Shown here one piece after another: positions 8,935 through 17,388 of a stretch of DNA of 64,000 nucleotides; position 1 is the stretch's first letter, and every line of letters starts with the position of its first letter. The DNA is taken from positions 186,001-250,000 of the forward strand of contig NZ_JAHLQF010000003.1 in the NCBI RefSeq assembly GCF_018918285.1. Reading direction: 5' to 3'. The notes beneath the pieces were generated by a model that was not told the DNA's origin, ran no database searches, and was given only the letters and a program-made list of their open reading frames with translations. The DNA comes from Clostridium mobile (lineage in GTDB: Bacteria; Bacillota; Clostridia; Clostridiales; Clostridiaceae). Position numbers and translations under genes: made by a program.

Positions 8935-10169
8935 AAATAAATTTATCAGTAGATGCGAAGGATTTTAAGAGTCAAGTTAAAGATCTAAGAGAAAAGCTGA
9001 ATAAATGCCGAGCAAATGGAATTTTAGACGATGGTTTCGAAGAACAGTTAGATAAACTTTTACAAATGGAAGAAGAATTATTGACTGATTTAATTCCTTA
9101 TTACCGAGTTTATGCCAATAATATAAAAAAGACTTCAATAGGGATAAATCATATAAAACAATTGGGAGCTTTTAGTTTTGATAGTTTTTTACAAACTGTA
9201 TTGAGAATTAATAAAAATCTTTTTATTACAAGTAGTATAGATAGAAAAGTTCAATTTTTTTATATAGATATTGGGGAGGATTTTCCTGATCATAATCAAA
9301 TTGAAGTAGAGTGGACCCCTCCTATTAAAGAAATAAAAGAAACAATTTCCTTTATATATAAATTGAATGACAAAGAAATTTTGCTTTTGGGAGTCAGAGG
9401 GGGATGCTATCTACTTTCAAGCGATAATTTTGATGAAATGCCTAATGTTAATGGACATATTCAAGTTAAAAATATTCAAATAGATCATGATTTTAATGAA
9501 TTTGGAAGATGTTTAGTGATTAGAGATAACTTATTTGTAGTGGAAAATGGGGATGAAAACTTAAATTTATTTGAAATAATAAAAACAAATGAAGAATATA
9601 GTTTGGTTTTTCATAAAGATATATATTGTACTATTCCAAATTGGACGGTGTTAGAAAAAATAAATGAGGACTATTTTGCAGTTGGAACAAGGATGGGGAA
9701 ATTATATTTTATCAAATATGAAAACGGACAGTTTACTATTACAGAAAAAATTGATTTTTCACATGATGAAATAAGGAAAATTAGATGCTTAGAGGATGAA
9801 AGTGGTAATAAAAATTCTCTTATAGTGACAGGTGATAAAGGGCAGTTTAAAATATTTTCTTTATGCGAAGATTCAAAAACTATAAAAATAGAATTAAATG
9901 ATTTAAAAGGTAATTTGTTTGACGTTCAATCTAAGAGTGGCACAGCAATAGTTTTAAGTGAAGATGGAATCATATACTTACTTGAAGAAAACTTTGGAAA
10001 TTGGTATCTAAATGAAGATGCGACGATTAAAGACGCTTTTTTTACCAATGTCTTTAAATTAGATACTTCAAAATATTTATTAATGGATATAGAAGGTAAG
10101 TTAAATCTGCTGCATGTTGATAGAATTGACACACCAAAAGACTTGTGGAATCTGCCACTGTATCAATAG
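8931..10169 (+). CDS. Unknown protein, probable beta-propeller, in MoxR-VWA operon
   Basis: I do not recognise a named family. The 412 residues begin with about 65 helical, charged residues. After these come repeated short beta-strand-rich segments, each with a hydrophobic strand and a turn (for example NKNLFITSSIDRKVQFFYI, EDYFAVGTRMGKLYFIKY, NSLIVTGDKGQFKIF, KYLLMDIEGKLNLLH), spaced 40-60 residues apart, as in WD40/PQQ-type propellers. It is coupled by a 4-base overlap to the AAA+ gene and lies 12 bases before the VWA gene, so it is probably the adaptor or substrate-recognition part of the same complex. No signal peptide or membrane segment is visible, so it should act in the cytoplasm. Confidence 0.7.
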   Translation: MKINLSVDAKDFKSQVKDLREKLNKCRANGILDDGFEEQLDKLLQMEEELLTDLIPYYRVYANNIKKTSIGINHIKQLGAFSFDSFLQTVLRINKNLFITSSIDRKVQFFYIDIGEDFPDHNQIEVEWTPPIKEIKETISFIYKLNDKEILLLGVRGGCYLLSSDNFDEMPNVNGHIQVKNIQIDHDFNEFGRCLVIRDNLFVVENGDENLNLFEIIKTNEEYSLVFHKDIYCTIPNWTVLEKINEDYFAVGTRMGKLYFIKYENGQFTITEKIDFSHDEIRKIRCLEDESGNKNSLIVTGDKGQFKIFSLCEDSKTIKIELNDLKGNLFDVQSKSGTAIVLSEDGIIYLLEENFGNWYLNEDATIKDAFFTNVFKLDTSKYLLMDIEGKLNLLHVDRIDTPKDLWNLPLYQ

Positions 10170-10181
10170 GAAGGAATGAGT

Positions 10182-12125
10182 ATGCTTGACTTTGATGAAG
10201 AAACTTTAATTGAAGAAGCTAAAAGACATTGCGAAGAATTTTTACAAAAAGAACAACGCTCATTAGCCACATTTACAGGAGATTCTAGTTTAATGTATAT
10301 TCCTGATTCAAAATTGCAAAGATTTTTATTGGACTCTTCCAAAGGAGTTCTATACTTACCGCTGGAGAGTTTCTTGGATAGAAAGTTAGATGACAATCAA
10401 ATTATGTGGCATATCTACTATGAGCTGGCCTTATATTCTGATTGGAAAAAGCAAACTAAAAAATATTTGAATAGAAAAAAAGACTGGCAAAAAGAAATTG
10501 ATCACATGACAAGCTATATTTTAGCTAGGATAAAAAAAGAAGGTCTGGAGAAAGATCCTGCATATCAGCCTAAAATAATTTCTAATTATGTAAGAAAAGA
10601 AATTTTTGATTTGTTACATCTATTGGATAAACAGACATCATTTCTAAGAGTTTTGCAAATGTGTCCTATATATAGAGATGAAGAAAATTTTTCGAAAATT
10701 GTTTCATATATGAGAAAAATAGGTAAGACTATTGAGTCAATTTCTCAAATGCCTAGACATAGAGCTTTTGCAAATAGCTTTTTTATTATTGAATTATATA
10801 AAATAGAACCCAAAATCGAAGAATATGTTGAAAACCCCTTTCATAAGAAAATTTTCAATCAGCCTTTTTTTGAATTTATTCATTATCAATTAATTAGACA
10901 GATAAATAATAACCAAGGAATTGTAGAAAGAGATCCACTCATTAGCTCTTTCATCTTTCCAACTTTTCAGCAATTATGGAAACAAGAAATTGATGAAATG
11001 ATGTTTTATAAATCAAAAGGACAGACAGAAGAGCAAGTTAAAGGAAGTGAAAATCCTTTTGAACAGTCAGAAGCAGACGAGATGTCAGATTCACTAGAAT
11101 CTAATCAAGAAGAAGTGGAAAAAATTTTAGAAGAAATGATGGATCAACAAGACCAAATAAGTACGAGTATGCAAAATGTCATGCAAGGTAAGGTAGATTT
11201 AGAGGCCTATGGGATTAGTCAATCAGACCAAGAATTGTTTCAATTCTATTCAAATAAAATGAAATCAGAAAGAGAACAAATGCGCCAATTTTGGAAAAAT
11301 TTGATAGGTGATGCGAAAAAAGAAGTAAGTGTAAAAAAAGATGGTCAAATAAAAGGAAAGCTAGATGTGGATAGTTTTGTTAACTTTTATCCTGATTTTG
11401 TAGAAGCTGAGAAAAAGAGGAATTACAAAAATCTTACGATCTTTAACAGATACTTACTAGAGAGTAGAGCAGACATATTGCCTGAAAGAATAGAGATTTC
11501 TTTTGTAATAGATAATTCTGGATCAATGAATGCATCAAAAATTGAGGCAGCAAGAAAAGCTTTGGCAGTGACTTTGCTGTCCATAGATGATTTTAATAAA
11601 TATTTGAAAAGTAATGCAGAGCAATTGAATCAAAAATTAGAAGTTTTAAGCGAAACTTGGTTTTTTGGCAGTAAGTATTACAATGTTAAAGAATTTAACG
11701 ATAAAAATGCTAAGGAAAAAGAAAAAAGTGATATAATTCGATCAATCGTAAAGCTAGATGCAACAGATGGAGCAACTGACGATGCAGGCTGCCTTAGAGA
11801 AATATCCAATAGAATTACGTCCATACAGGAAAGGGAACTTAAAAAAGGAAAACAAATAAAGATAATCTTTGAAATTACAGATGGTGCATCAAGTTTTCCA
11901 GGATCGGCGAAAGAAGCTGTACAAGAATTATTATCTAAAAATGTTGAAGTCTATGCATTTCAAATAGGAAAGAATAGCGAAATAAATAAAAAAATATTTA
12001 ACTTCATATGGAATGAAGGATACAAACAACCACATGGAGTAATAATTGGCGAAGGAGTAGAAGAGCTACCAAAAGAATTGCTAAAAGCAGTAAGAAAAAA
12101 TATGAAGTCTATTTTTAATAATTAG
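10182..12125 (+). CDS. VWA-domain (MIDAS) protein, partner of MoxR-like ATPase
   Basis: A 647-residue protein. The first 260 residues are helical and resemble the metallopeptidase-like/CoxE-type N-terminal part of VWA partners of AAA+ proteins. Residues 270-340 are acidic and low-complexity. The C-terminal VWA domain has the MIDAS motif DNSGSM (Asp444, Ser446, Ser448), the later Thr/Asp in DGATDDAG and the ITDGASS strand. An ATG exists at 10176 but abuts the AGGAAGGA ribosome site; the ATG at 10182 has proper 6-base spacing. VWA-MoxR pairs act as metal-insertion or complex-remodelling chaperones (as in CbbQ/CbbO, RavA/ViaA); the client here is unknown. Confidence 0.82.
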   Translation: MLDFDEETLIEEAKRHCEEFLQKEQRSLATFTGDSSLMYIPDSKLQRFLLDSSKGVLYLPLESFLDRKLDDNQIMWHIYYELALYSDWKKQTKKYLNRKKDWQKEIDHMTSYILARIKKEGLEKDPAYQPKIISNYVRKEIFDLLHLLDKQTSFLRVLQMCPIYRDEENFSKIVSYMRKIGKTIESISQMPRHRAFANSFFIIELYKIEPKIEEYVENPFHKKIFNQPFFEFIHYQLIRQINNNQGIVERDPLISSFIFPTFQQLWKQEIDEMMFYKSKGQTEEQVKGSENPFEQSEADEMSDSLESNQEEVEKILEEMMDQQDQISTSMQNVMQGKVDLEAYGISQSDQELFQFYSNKMKSEREQMRQFWKNLIGDAKKEVSVKKDGQIKGKLDVDSFVNFYPDFVEAEKKRNYKNLTIFNRYLLESRADILPERIEISFVIDNSGSMNASKIEAARKALAVTLLSIDDFNKYLKSNAEQLNQKLEVLSETWFFGSKYYNVKEFNDKNAKEKEKSDIIRSIVKLDATDGATDDAGCLREISNRITSIQERELKKGKQIKIIFEITDGASSFPGSAKEAVQELLSKNVEVYAFQIGKNSEINKKIFNFIWNEGYKQPHGVIIGEGVEELPKELLKAVRKNMKSIFNN

Positions 12126-12222
12126 TTGCATTTTTTTCTATTCTCAAGGCATGTTGAAATAGCTTGTAGTATAATTTAAATTTTTATAAGCATTTATCTA
12201 ATGTTTGAGGTAAAAAATTAGC

Positions 12223-12263
12223 AAAAATCGAGGCAGAAAAGTGCATTTTTGGCCTCGATTTTT
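12223..12263. terminator. Bidirectional terminator after the MoxR-VWA operon
   Basis: Arms AAAAATCGAGGC (12223-12234) and GCCTCGATTTTT (12252-12263) are perfectly complementary. The A/T tails give a T-run on both strands. It separates the convergent VWA gene and the minus-strand membrane gene. Confidence 0.75.
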
Positions 12264-12320
12264 AATGGCATTTTATAGATGACACCGAGTATTTTTGATG
12301 ATAAGAAATCCATATTTGAG

Positions 12321-12833
12321 TCAACTAATTAATTTTATTTTTATAAGATAACTCATGAGTTTTCTAAGGCAAATATTCCAGATGCTCGCGTAAACAAGTG
12401 AAAATGAGAAAAAAATTAAAAAGGTTAAAGGAGTTGATAACGGACTTGTTAAATCCACAAACGCCGAAATACCTACTATGTAAGTTAAAAATATCATCCC
12501 AAGAGATAATGCTATACTTGAAAATAATATAGAAATTATTATTCCCTTCCTATAAAGTAATATTCCGATAACGATACCTAGTAGCCCGGTGGTAAAAAGC
12601 AGGATTATTGTCTCCTGTGCACTAACTATAACAAGAATCAATGCGGAAGAAAAAAATACAGTAAAACCAAGAGAAATATTAGAAACAGCAGCTATCGCAA
12701 TAGGTAGAGTACTTAATGGACTTAAGGCCAACCCAATCGCGGGTAAAAATACAGGTGCTGATTGGAATAGTACAGCTATTGTTGTTAATATTCCTCCAAT
12801 ACAAATAAACCTACCTATATTCATTTTTTTCAA
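12321..12833 (-). CDS. Small multi-pass membrane protein of unknown function
   Basis: A 170-residue protein with five or six hydrophobic segments, beginning MKKMNIGRFICIGGILTTIAV. The small size and Gly/Ala/Ser-rich helices resemble ECF-transporter substrate-binding (S) subunits or similar integral membrane proteins, but no diagnostic motif is seen. The start is TTG at 12833, 8 bases from AGGAGG (12842-12847); the ATG at 12824 is too far. It is transcribed with or after the dehydrogenase-like gene upstream on the same strand (54 bases apart). Confidence 0.65.
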   Translation of the reverse strand: MKKMNIGRFICIGGILTTIAVLFQSAPVFLPAIGLALSPLSTLPIAIAAVSNISLGFTVFFSSALILVIVSAQETIILLFTTGLLGIVIGILLYRKGIIISILFSSIALSLGMIFLTYIVGISAFVDLTSPLSTPLTFLIFFSFSLVYASIWNICLRKLMSYLIKIKLIS

Positions 12834-12886
12834 TTGAAATGCCTCCTATTAGGTGATGCTAGTAATTTAGAATTCAGTTTCAAAAT

Positions 12887-14344
12887 TTATGAGGGAAATG
12901 GAACAATTTCAAAAACAGTACCTTGGTTAAAATCAGTCACATTCATAGAGCCATAAACCCCTAAATATAGTCTGGCTTGATTCAGATTCGTTCCCAAACT
13001 AGCATAATAAGCTGATTGAGACCCAAAATTATAATCGGTTTCAATGACACTAAAATCACTTAGTTTACAATCTGTTCTTACCCTGGTATAAGCTAAAGCA
13101 CCTCTAATCGGAGGTTGAGATCCTTCATTCCTGGCAAAATCAGTAAACACAACGCTTCCAGTTAAACCGGGAATTCTATTTCCCATATATGACTGGACTC
13201 CCGTAAGTGCAGTTCCTCCAAACTTATCCGGTCGGGGATCTTTATGAAAGTAACTAGTTAGAGGCTGAATACGCTGCACTGAAGTTTTTACTGTATCATT
13301 GTAATAAGCAATTATTTCCTCATCCAAAGTTGGATTTGTAGAGCAGCCCCTTATAATCGAAGTAGGAAGAGCACCTTCCCATCCTCGCCAGCCAAAGTTA
13401 ATAAATCCTTCTTGGTCAGGTTCAGATTTCATTAAATAAGCTTGGACAAGCTGAGTAACCGGTATTGGTTTATAATTAACGAATGAAAAAATTGACTCTA
13501 CCAGATCCTGCCCGACAATTCCTACATATTTGATATACTGATTATAAAACCTTTGAAATGAAATGCCAGGTATATTGCGAACCCCTTTGGCAATTACCGT
13601 AAGCGTTTCTTGAATAGGTACGGGAAGTTCATCAAAACGTGTGACCACCGGTGGATTATTGATAAATGTATTCTTAGCTACATCAATTTCAATTATTTTA
13701 CCGGCAATTTCCATATCATTCTGGCTTGAATTAAATGGATCATAGCCTGATCCACCATCACCGGTTGTTAAAACAAGTTTTCCTGTTTCAGGTGAAAAGT
13801 TTAAGCTATTGATACCATTATGATTAAAAAATGGTCTTCTTAAATTAAGTAATGTCCGCCGTTTTTGAGGTTGACCATTGGATTGTAAAATCCATTCTTC
13901 AACTGTATCAATATGATCATAGTTAACTTCTCTATTTATCCACTTTTGGTTTAAGGTTCTGGGGTCACATGGGTCAGGCTTAAAAAACTCAGGAAGACCT
14001 TGTCTTGAAACTTCTAAGCTTGGAAGAGCACCTGGACCTTGTGTTCCAGCTACTGAATAATGAAGATAAAACAGACCATTGTAAGAAAATTGGGGATGAA
14101 ATGCTAACCCTATCAATCCACGTTCGTCATATTTACCACCGGAAAAACCTAGTTTTATGATTCGGGGGCGAATATCTAAAAAGGTTTTTATAACTCCATT
14201 TCCAATGTAAAGGATCTCTCCTACCTGGGTTGCAATAAATAATCTTTCCATTGAGTCACCCGGAAGTATAGCTGTTTTCAAAACAGTAGGCATATTTATC
14301 TTACCAGCGATGGGCCGTAAACTTACTTTAACTTTTTTTAACAA
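12887..14344 (-). CDS. Glucose/sorbosone dehydrogenase-like (PQQ-type six-bladed propeller) protein
   Basis: A 485-residue protein of the GSDH family. It shows the hallmarks RGLIGLAFHPQF near residue 76 and the calcium/PQQ-type TTGDGGSGYDP near residue 200, followed by the blades. Family members are soluble or secreted aldose dehydrogenases that use PQQ and are usually exported. This copy has no clear signal peptide and anaerobic clostridia do not make PQQ, so its cofactor and job are uncertain; an unidentified non-catalytic binding role is possible. The start is TTG at 14344, 11 bases from AAAGGAG. The downstream minus-strand gene encodes a small membrane protein. Confidence 0.8.
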   Translation of the reverse strand: MLKKVKVSLRPIAGKINMPTVLKTAILPGDSMERLFIATQVGEILYIGNGVIKTFLDIRPRIIKLGFSGGKYDERGLIGLAFHPQFSYNGLFYLHYSVAGTQGPGALPSLEVSRQGLPEFFKPDPCDPRTLNQKWINREVNYDHIDTVEEWILQSNGQPQKRRTLLNLRRPFFNHNGINSLNFSPETGKLVLTTGDGGSGYDPFNSSQNDMEIAGKIIEIDVAKNTFINNPPVVTRFDELPVPIQETLTVIAKGVRNIPGISFQRFYNQYIKYVGIVGQDLVESIFSFVNYKPIPVTQLVQAYLMKSEPDQEGFINFGWRGWEGALPTSIIRGCSTNPTLDEEIIAYYNDTVKTSVQRIQPLTSYFHKDPRPDKFGGTALTGVQSYMGNRIPGLTGSVVFTDFARNEGSQPPIRGALAYTRVRTDCKLSDFSVIETDYNFGSQSAYYASLGTNLNQARLYLGVYGSMNVTDFNQGTVFEIVPFPS

Positions 14345-14657
14345 CTAATTTTACACTCCTTTATATTCTTTTCTTTTATAAGAATATGATTAGAAATGTT
14401 CTGTTAGTACTAAATAAAGGGTTAGCCTCATAAAATGAGTACACCCTTTATTTGAAAATTTAAAGCAAGAAAATTTTTATTTATCAATATTTAGCAAAAT
14501 AGGAACAGTTTCTTTTCAAAGTTGTTGTTATAATAAAATTATCAAGGCTTTTCGCAAAGTTTTTGGTTATAATGCTACAAAGTATGTGATACGAATGGAT
14601 GGATATGCCGATACAAAAACAATATTAGAATAAATCAAGAAAGAAAGGTGATAAAAG
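14345..14657. other. Intergenic region with a gene fragment
   Basis: Divergent promoter space between the dehydrogenase-like gene and the methyltransferase. It contains the coding-like remnant at 14544-14633; otherwise A+T-rich with nothing recognisable. Confidence 0.5.
14544..14633 (+). pseudogene. Unidentified 3' gene fragment
   Basis: An open stretch of 29 codons ending in TAA reads KAFRKVFGYNATKYVIRMDG followed by YADTKTILE. It has coding-like codon use and no start or ribosome site, so it looks like the C-terminal tail of a lost gene. Family not recognised. Confidence 0.35.
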
Positions 14658-15416
14658 ATGTTGAGCTATTATGGTAGATTGTCTTCAGAAGTATATGATA
14701 TGGATAAGCCTATAGGTCATTCTTTTGGAGATGTGGAATTTTACATGAATAGATTAGAATCGTGCAAAGGACCTATTCTTGAACCTGCAACAGGAACTGG
14801 ACGTATATTAATACCTCTTTTAGAAAAAGGATTAAATGTTGATGGATTTGACAGTTCAAAAGATATGTTAAATATATGTGAGAATAATTGTAAAAAAAGA
14901 GGTCTAAATCCTAAACTTTTTGAGGCAAAGATGGAATCTTTTTCACACGATACAAAATATGATGCTATTATAGTGCCAACGGGAACGTTCCTTCTACTAC
15001 ATAAGAGGGAAGATTCAATAAAAGCATTACAAAATTTTTATAAGCATTTATCTAATGGCGGTAGATTAATTCTTGATATATTTTTGCAAACTGATATTTC
15101 AATAGGTACAGTTTCCACAAAAACTTGGGAATGTTCTAATGAAGATATAATTACATTAGAAAATAAAATTGTAGAGGTCGACTATATAAATCAATATACT
15201 ATTTCTCATGGGCGATATGAGAAGTGGCGTGAAGGGGTACTTTTGCAAACCGAATTAGAGTACTTCCCATTACGATGGTATGGAGTAGAAGAGTTTAGAT
15301 TAATACTTGAAAGTATAGGATTTAAAAATATTATGATTTCTTCAGAGTATAAATTTGGTCAGTATCCATCAAATTGTGAAGAGGTAATTACTTTTGAGGC
15401 TGTTGCTATTAAATAG
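14658..15416 (+). CDS. Class I SAM-dependent methyltransferase
   Basis: A 252-residue cytoplasmic methyltransferase. SAM-binding motif I is ILEPATGTGRI (about residues 41-51), the acidic residue after strand 2 is in VDGFDSS, motif post-I is present, and the motif IV region is YDAIIVPTGTFLLL. The C-terminal half has a beta-rich region with the RWYGVEEF motif common in UbiE/ubiquinone-type small-molecule methyltransferases. The ribosome site GAAAGAAAGGTG precedes ATG 14658. The substrate is unknown. The reading frame runs directly into a fragment of another gene after the stop. Confidence 0.85.
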   Translation: MLSYYGRLSSEVYDMDKPIGHSFGDVEFYMNRLESCKGPILEPATGTGRILIPLLEKGLNVDGFDSSKDMLNICENNCKKRGLNPKLFEAKMESFSHDTKYDAIIVPTGTFLLLHKREDSIKALQNFYKHLSNGGRLILDIFLQTDISIGTVSTKTWECSNEDIITLENKIVEVDYINQYTISHGRYEKWREGVLLQTELEYFPLRWYGVEEFRLILESIGFKNIMISSEYKFGQYPSNCEEVITFEAVAIK

Positions 15417-15515
15417 AGGTTAAATCCTTATGAATTCCCATTCATGGGCTTTCGTGGAGCTACAAATTTACTAAACTTATGGATCAATGGGCTTTTAGAG
15501 CAAATAGATAATTAG
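15417..15515 (+). pseudogene. Fragment of nitrogenase component-1-type oxidoreductase gene
   Basis: Directly after the methyltransferase stop, in the same frame, 32 codons read RLNPYEFPFMGFRGATNLLN then LWINGLLEQIDN and stop. The F/Y-M-G-F/Y-R-G-A-x-N-L-x-N pattern near a C-terminus is that of nitrogenase component 1-type (NifD/NifK-like) oxidoreductases. No start is present, so this is a 3' remnant. Confidence 0.5.
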
Positions 15516-15724
15516 ATATAATATTTAGAAAGCTTAGGCATTTGTCTGTGACAATTGTTTGAGCTTTTTCTTAGCATTTAGATCTTATAGAAATATGAGT
15601 AAAAATACTTAATTGATTGAAAAGTATATATAAATATTATATGATGGTAAATACAAATATTGGCTTGTTGAAAAATATGTTCACTAGCAGCATAAGATTA
15701 TATTTCATGTTATGGAGGGTAATT
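15516..15724. other. Non-coding stretch before the DtxR-like gene
   Basis: A+T-rich. It contains the apparent promoter and leader of the DtxR-like gene. A longer in-frame GTG/TTG-type extension (from 15617) has no ribosome site. Confidence 0.4.
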
Positions 15725-16084
15725 ATGTACGAATCAGGGGAAAATTATTTAGAAACAATTTTAATATTAGAGAATGAAAATGGCAGTGTAAGGTCTATTG
15801 ATATTGCAAAGACACTTAAATTTAGTAAGCCAAGTGTGAGCCATGCAGTAGGATTATTAAAAGAATCAGGATACATTAATGTAGATGGTAAAGGATATAT
15901 AAATCTGACTGATATGAGACGTGAAAAAGCAGAAAGTATATATGAACGTCATCAGCTATTAACTATATTTTTGATTGAAACAGCAAAGGTATGTGAAGAT
16001 ATAGCTGAAAAGGATGCCTGTAGAATTGAACATATCATCAGTGATGAAACTTTTCAGGGAATTAAGAAGTTTTTAAAAAAGTAG
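15725..16084 (+). CDS. DtxR/MntR-family metal-dependent regulator
   Basis: A 119-residue regulator. The winged helix lies at residues 8-65 (SIDIAKTLKFSKPSVSHAVGLLKESGYI). The dimerisation region holds the family pattern RHQLLTIFLI...AEKDACRIEHIIS, with His and Glu residues that bind Fe(II)/Mn(II). It lacks the C-terminal SH3 domain, like MntR-type short members. The start ATG 15725 follows ATGGAGGGTAATT; an open extension back to 15617 lacks a ribosome site. It sits 86 bases before an AraC regulator of an ABC pair of siderophore-transporter architecture, so iron- or manganese-linked control of that module is plausible. Confidence 0.82.
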   Translation: MYESGENYLETILILENENGSVRSIDIAKTLKFSKPSVSHAVGLLKESGYINVDGKGYINLTDMRREKAESIYERHQLLTIFLIETAKVCEDIAEKDACRIEHIISDETFQGIKKFLKK

Positions 16085-16170
16085 TATGTCAGTAGAAATA
16101 GTAAAACTTAAGTTAAATACTAGAGCATTTTCTTGTTTCTAAAGGAGATTACAGTAGGAAAAGGAGATGA

Positions 16171-17136
16171 ATGGAATTGGATGAGCTTTTGGAACAAAAG
16201 GCATTTTACGGTAATAATATTACTGTGATAAAGAAAGATGAAGATTGTACTGTATATGAAATGAAAGATATCACTGGTGAAGGTACTATGACTTGTTACA
16301 AGGTCTTTCCTGGCATTGATTTGATGTACAATGATTTTCACATGCAGAATTGTTTTTCAGAATTTATTCCCAAGGTGGAGATGATGGGAATAGACCATTG
16401 TCGAGAGGGACGTATTGAATGGGAACTTCAGAGCGGTTCATATATGTATTTGCAAGAGGGAGATTTACAGATCAATGCAAGAAATCATCATGCTATTGGA
16501 TTTGGATTTCCTCTAAAGCATTATCATGGAATTACGGTTGCAATATATATTGATGAAGCATTAAAAACCTTATCCGCTATTTTTGACGGATTTTCTATTG
16601 ATCTGCAAGCATTGTATAATAAGTTTTGTTCTGAAAAATCACCCTTCATCATGCGAGCAAAGGACTCTATTCAGCATATTTTTTCTGAGCTATATACTGT
16701 ACCTGATGAAATACGTATAAATTATTTCAAGATTAAAATTTTAGAATTGCTATTGTTTTTGAGCATAGTAGATGTAAGAATAAACGGGGAAGAAAGGCCA
16801 TATTTCACTAAAAAACAGGTTGAAACAGTAAAAGCCATTATGAAATATATGACTGATCATATAGATAAGAATATCACCCTAGAAAAATTGTCTAGCCAAT
16901 TTGAGATACCGCTTACTTCTATGAAGAATTGCTTTAAGGGCGTTTATGGAACGTCAATATATGCGTATATGCGATCTTATCGCATGCAGGTGGCTGCTTT
17001 AATGCTACGTGAAACCAATGAAAGCATTACCACTATTGCAGGTAAGGTAGGTTACGAGAACGCAAGTAAATTTGCCTCTGCATTTAAAAAAATCATGAAC
17101 AGTTCACCTTCTGAATATCGAAGAACATTTGTCTGA
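16171..17136 (+). CDS. AraC-family regulator (YbtA-like), module 1
   Basis: A 321-residue activator. Residues 1-210 are the effector domain. The C-terminal 100 residues form the double AraC helix-turn-helix, ending in the signature IAGKVGYENASKFASAFKKI and SPSEYRR. AAGGAG precedes ATG 16171. It lies before the two ABC exporter-fold genes at 17389-20926, the same order as the AraC gene and ABC pair at 31627-36293, and as ybtA with ybtPQ. It probably activates the pair in response to an imported siderophore-like molecule; this is inferred. Confidence 0.87.
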   Translation: MELDELLEQKAFYGNNITVIKKDEDCTVYEMKDITGEGTMTCYKVFPGIDLMYNDFHMQNCFSEFIPKVEMMGIDHCREGRIEWELQSGSYMYLQEGDLQINARNHHAIGFGFPLKHYHGITVAIYIDEALKTLSAIFDGFSIDLQALYNKFCSEKSPFIMRAKDSIQHIFSELYTVPDEIRINYFKIKILELLLFLSIVDVRINGEERPYFTKKQVETVKAIMKYMTDHIDKNITLEKLSSQFEIPLTSMKNCFKGVYGTSIYAYMRSYRMQVAALMLRETNESITTIAGKVGYENASKFASAFKKIMNSSPSEYRRTFV

Positions 17137-17204
17137 ATGAAGTATTATTACGATATATTATATATGTGTTCATAAGTGCCAAAAGGCATTTTTATTAGGT
17201 GTTA

Positions 17205-17357
17205 GAGTTAGAAGAGACTAACTCCAATGTCTAATCGGAGCAGGTTTAACCTTTGTGGAGTGGCGGCTATATTTTTCAAGGATTAAAATAGGGATTAGTT
17301 GATTTTAACTAATCCCTATAATTGTTTTAAAAGACTGACAATAGATAGTCTTTTAAA
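17205..17357 (+). promoter_or_regulatory. Regulatory region of ABC pair 1: three dyads
   Basis: The leader has three inverted repeats: GAGTTAG/CTAACTC (17205-17224), GGGATTAGTT/AACTAATCCC (17291-17316) and TTTAAAAGACT/AGTCTTTTAAA (17326-17357). The middle one precedes TATAAT-TGTTTT and could be a terminator/attenuator; the others may be AraC sites. Function is inferred from position only. Confidence 0.4.
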
Positions 17358-17388
17358 CTTAAAAATCCGTGAGAGGTGAAAGTATAAA

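Noticed and set aside
15617-15724. N-terminal extension of the DtxR-like gene
   Set aside because: No ribosome site before it; GGAGGG stands right before ATG 15725 and the shorter form matches the family start.
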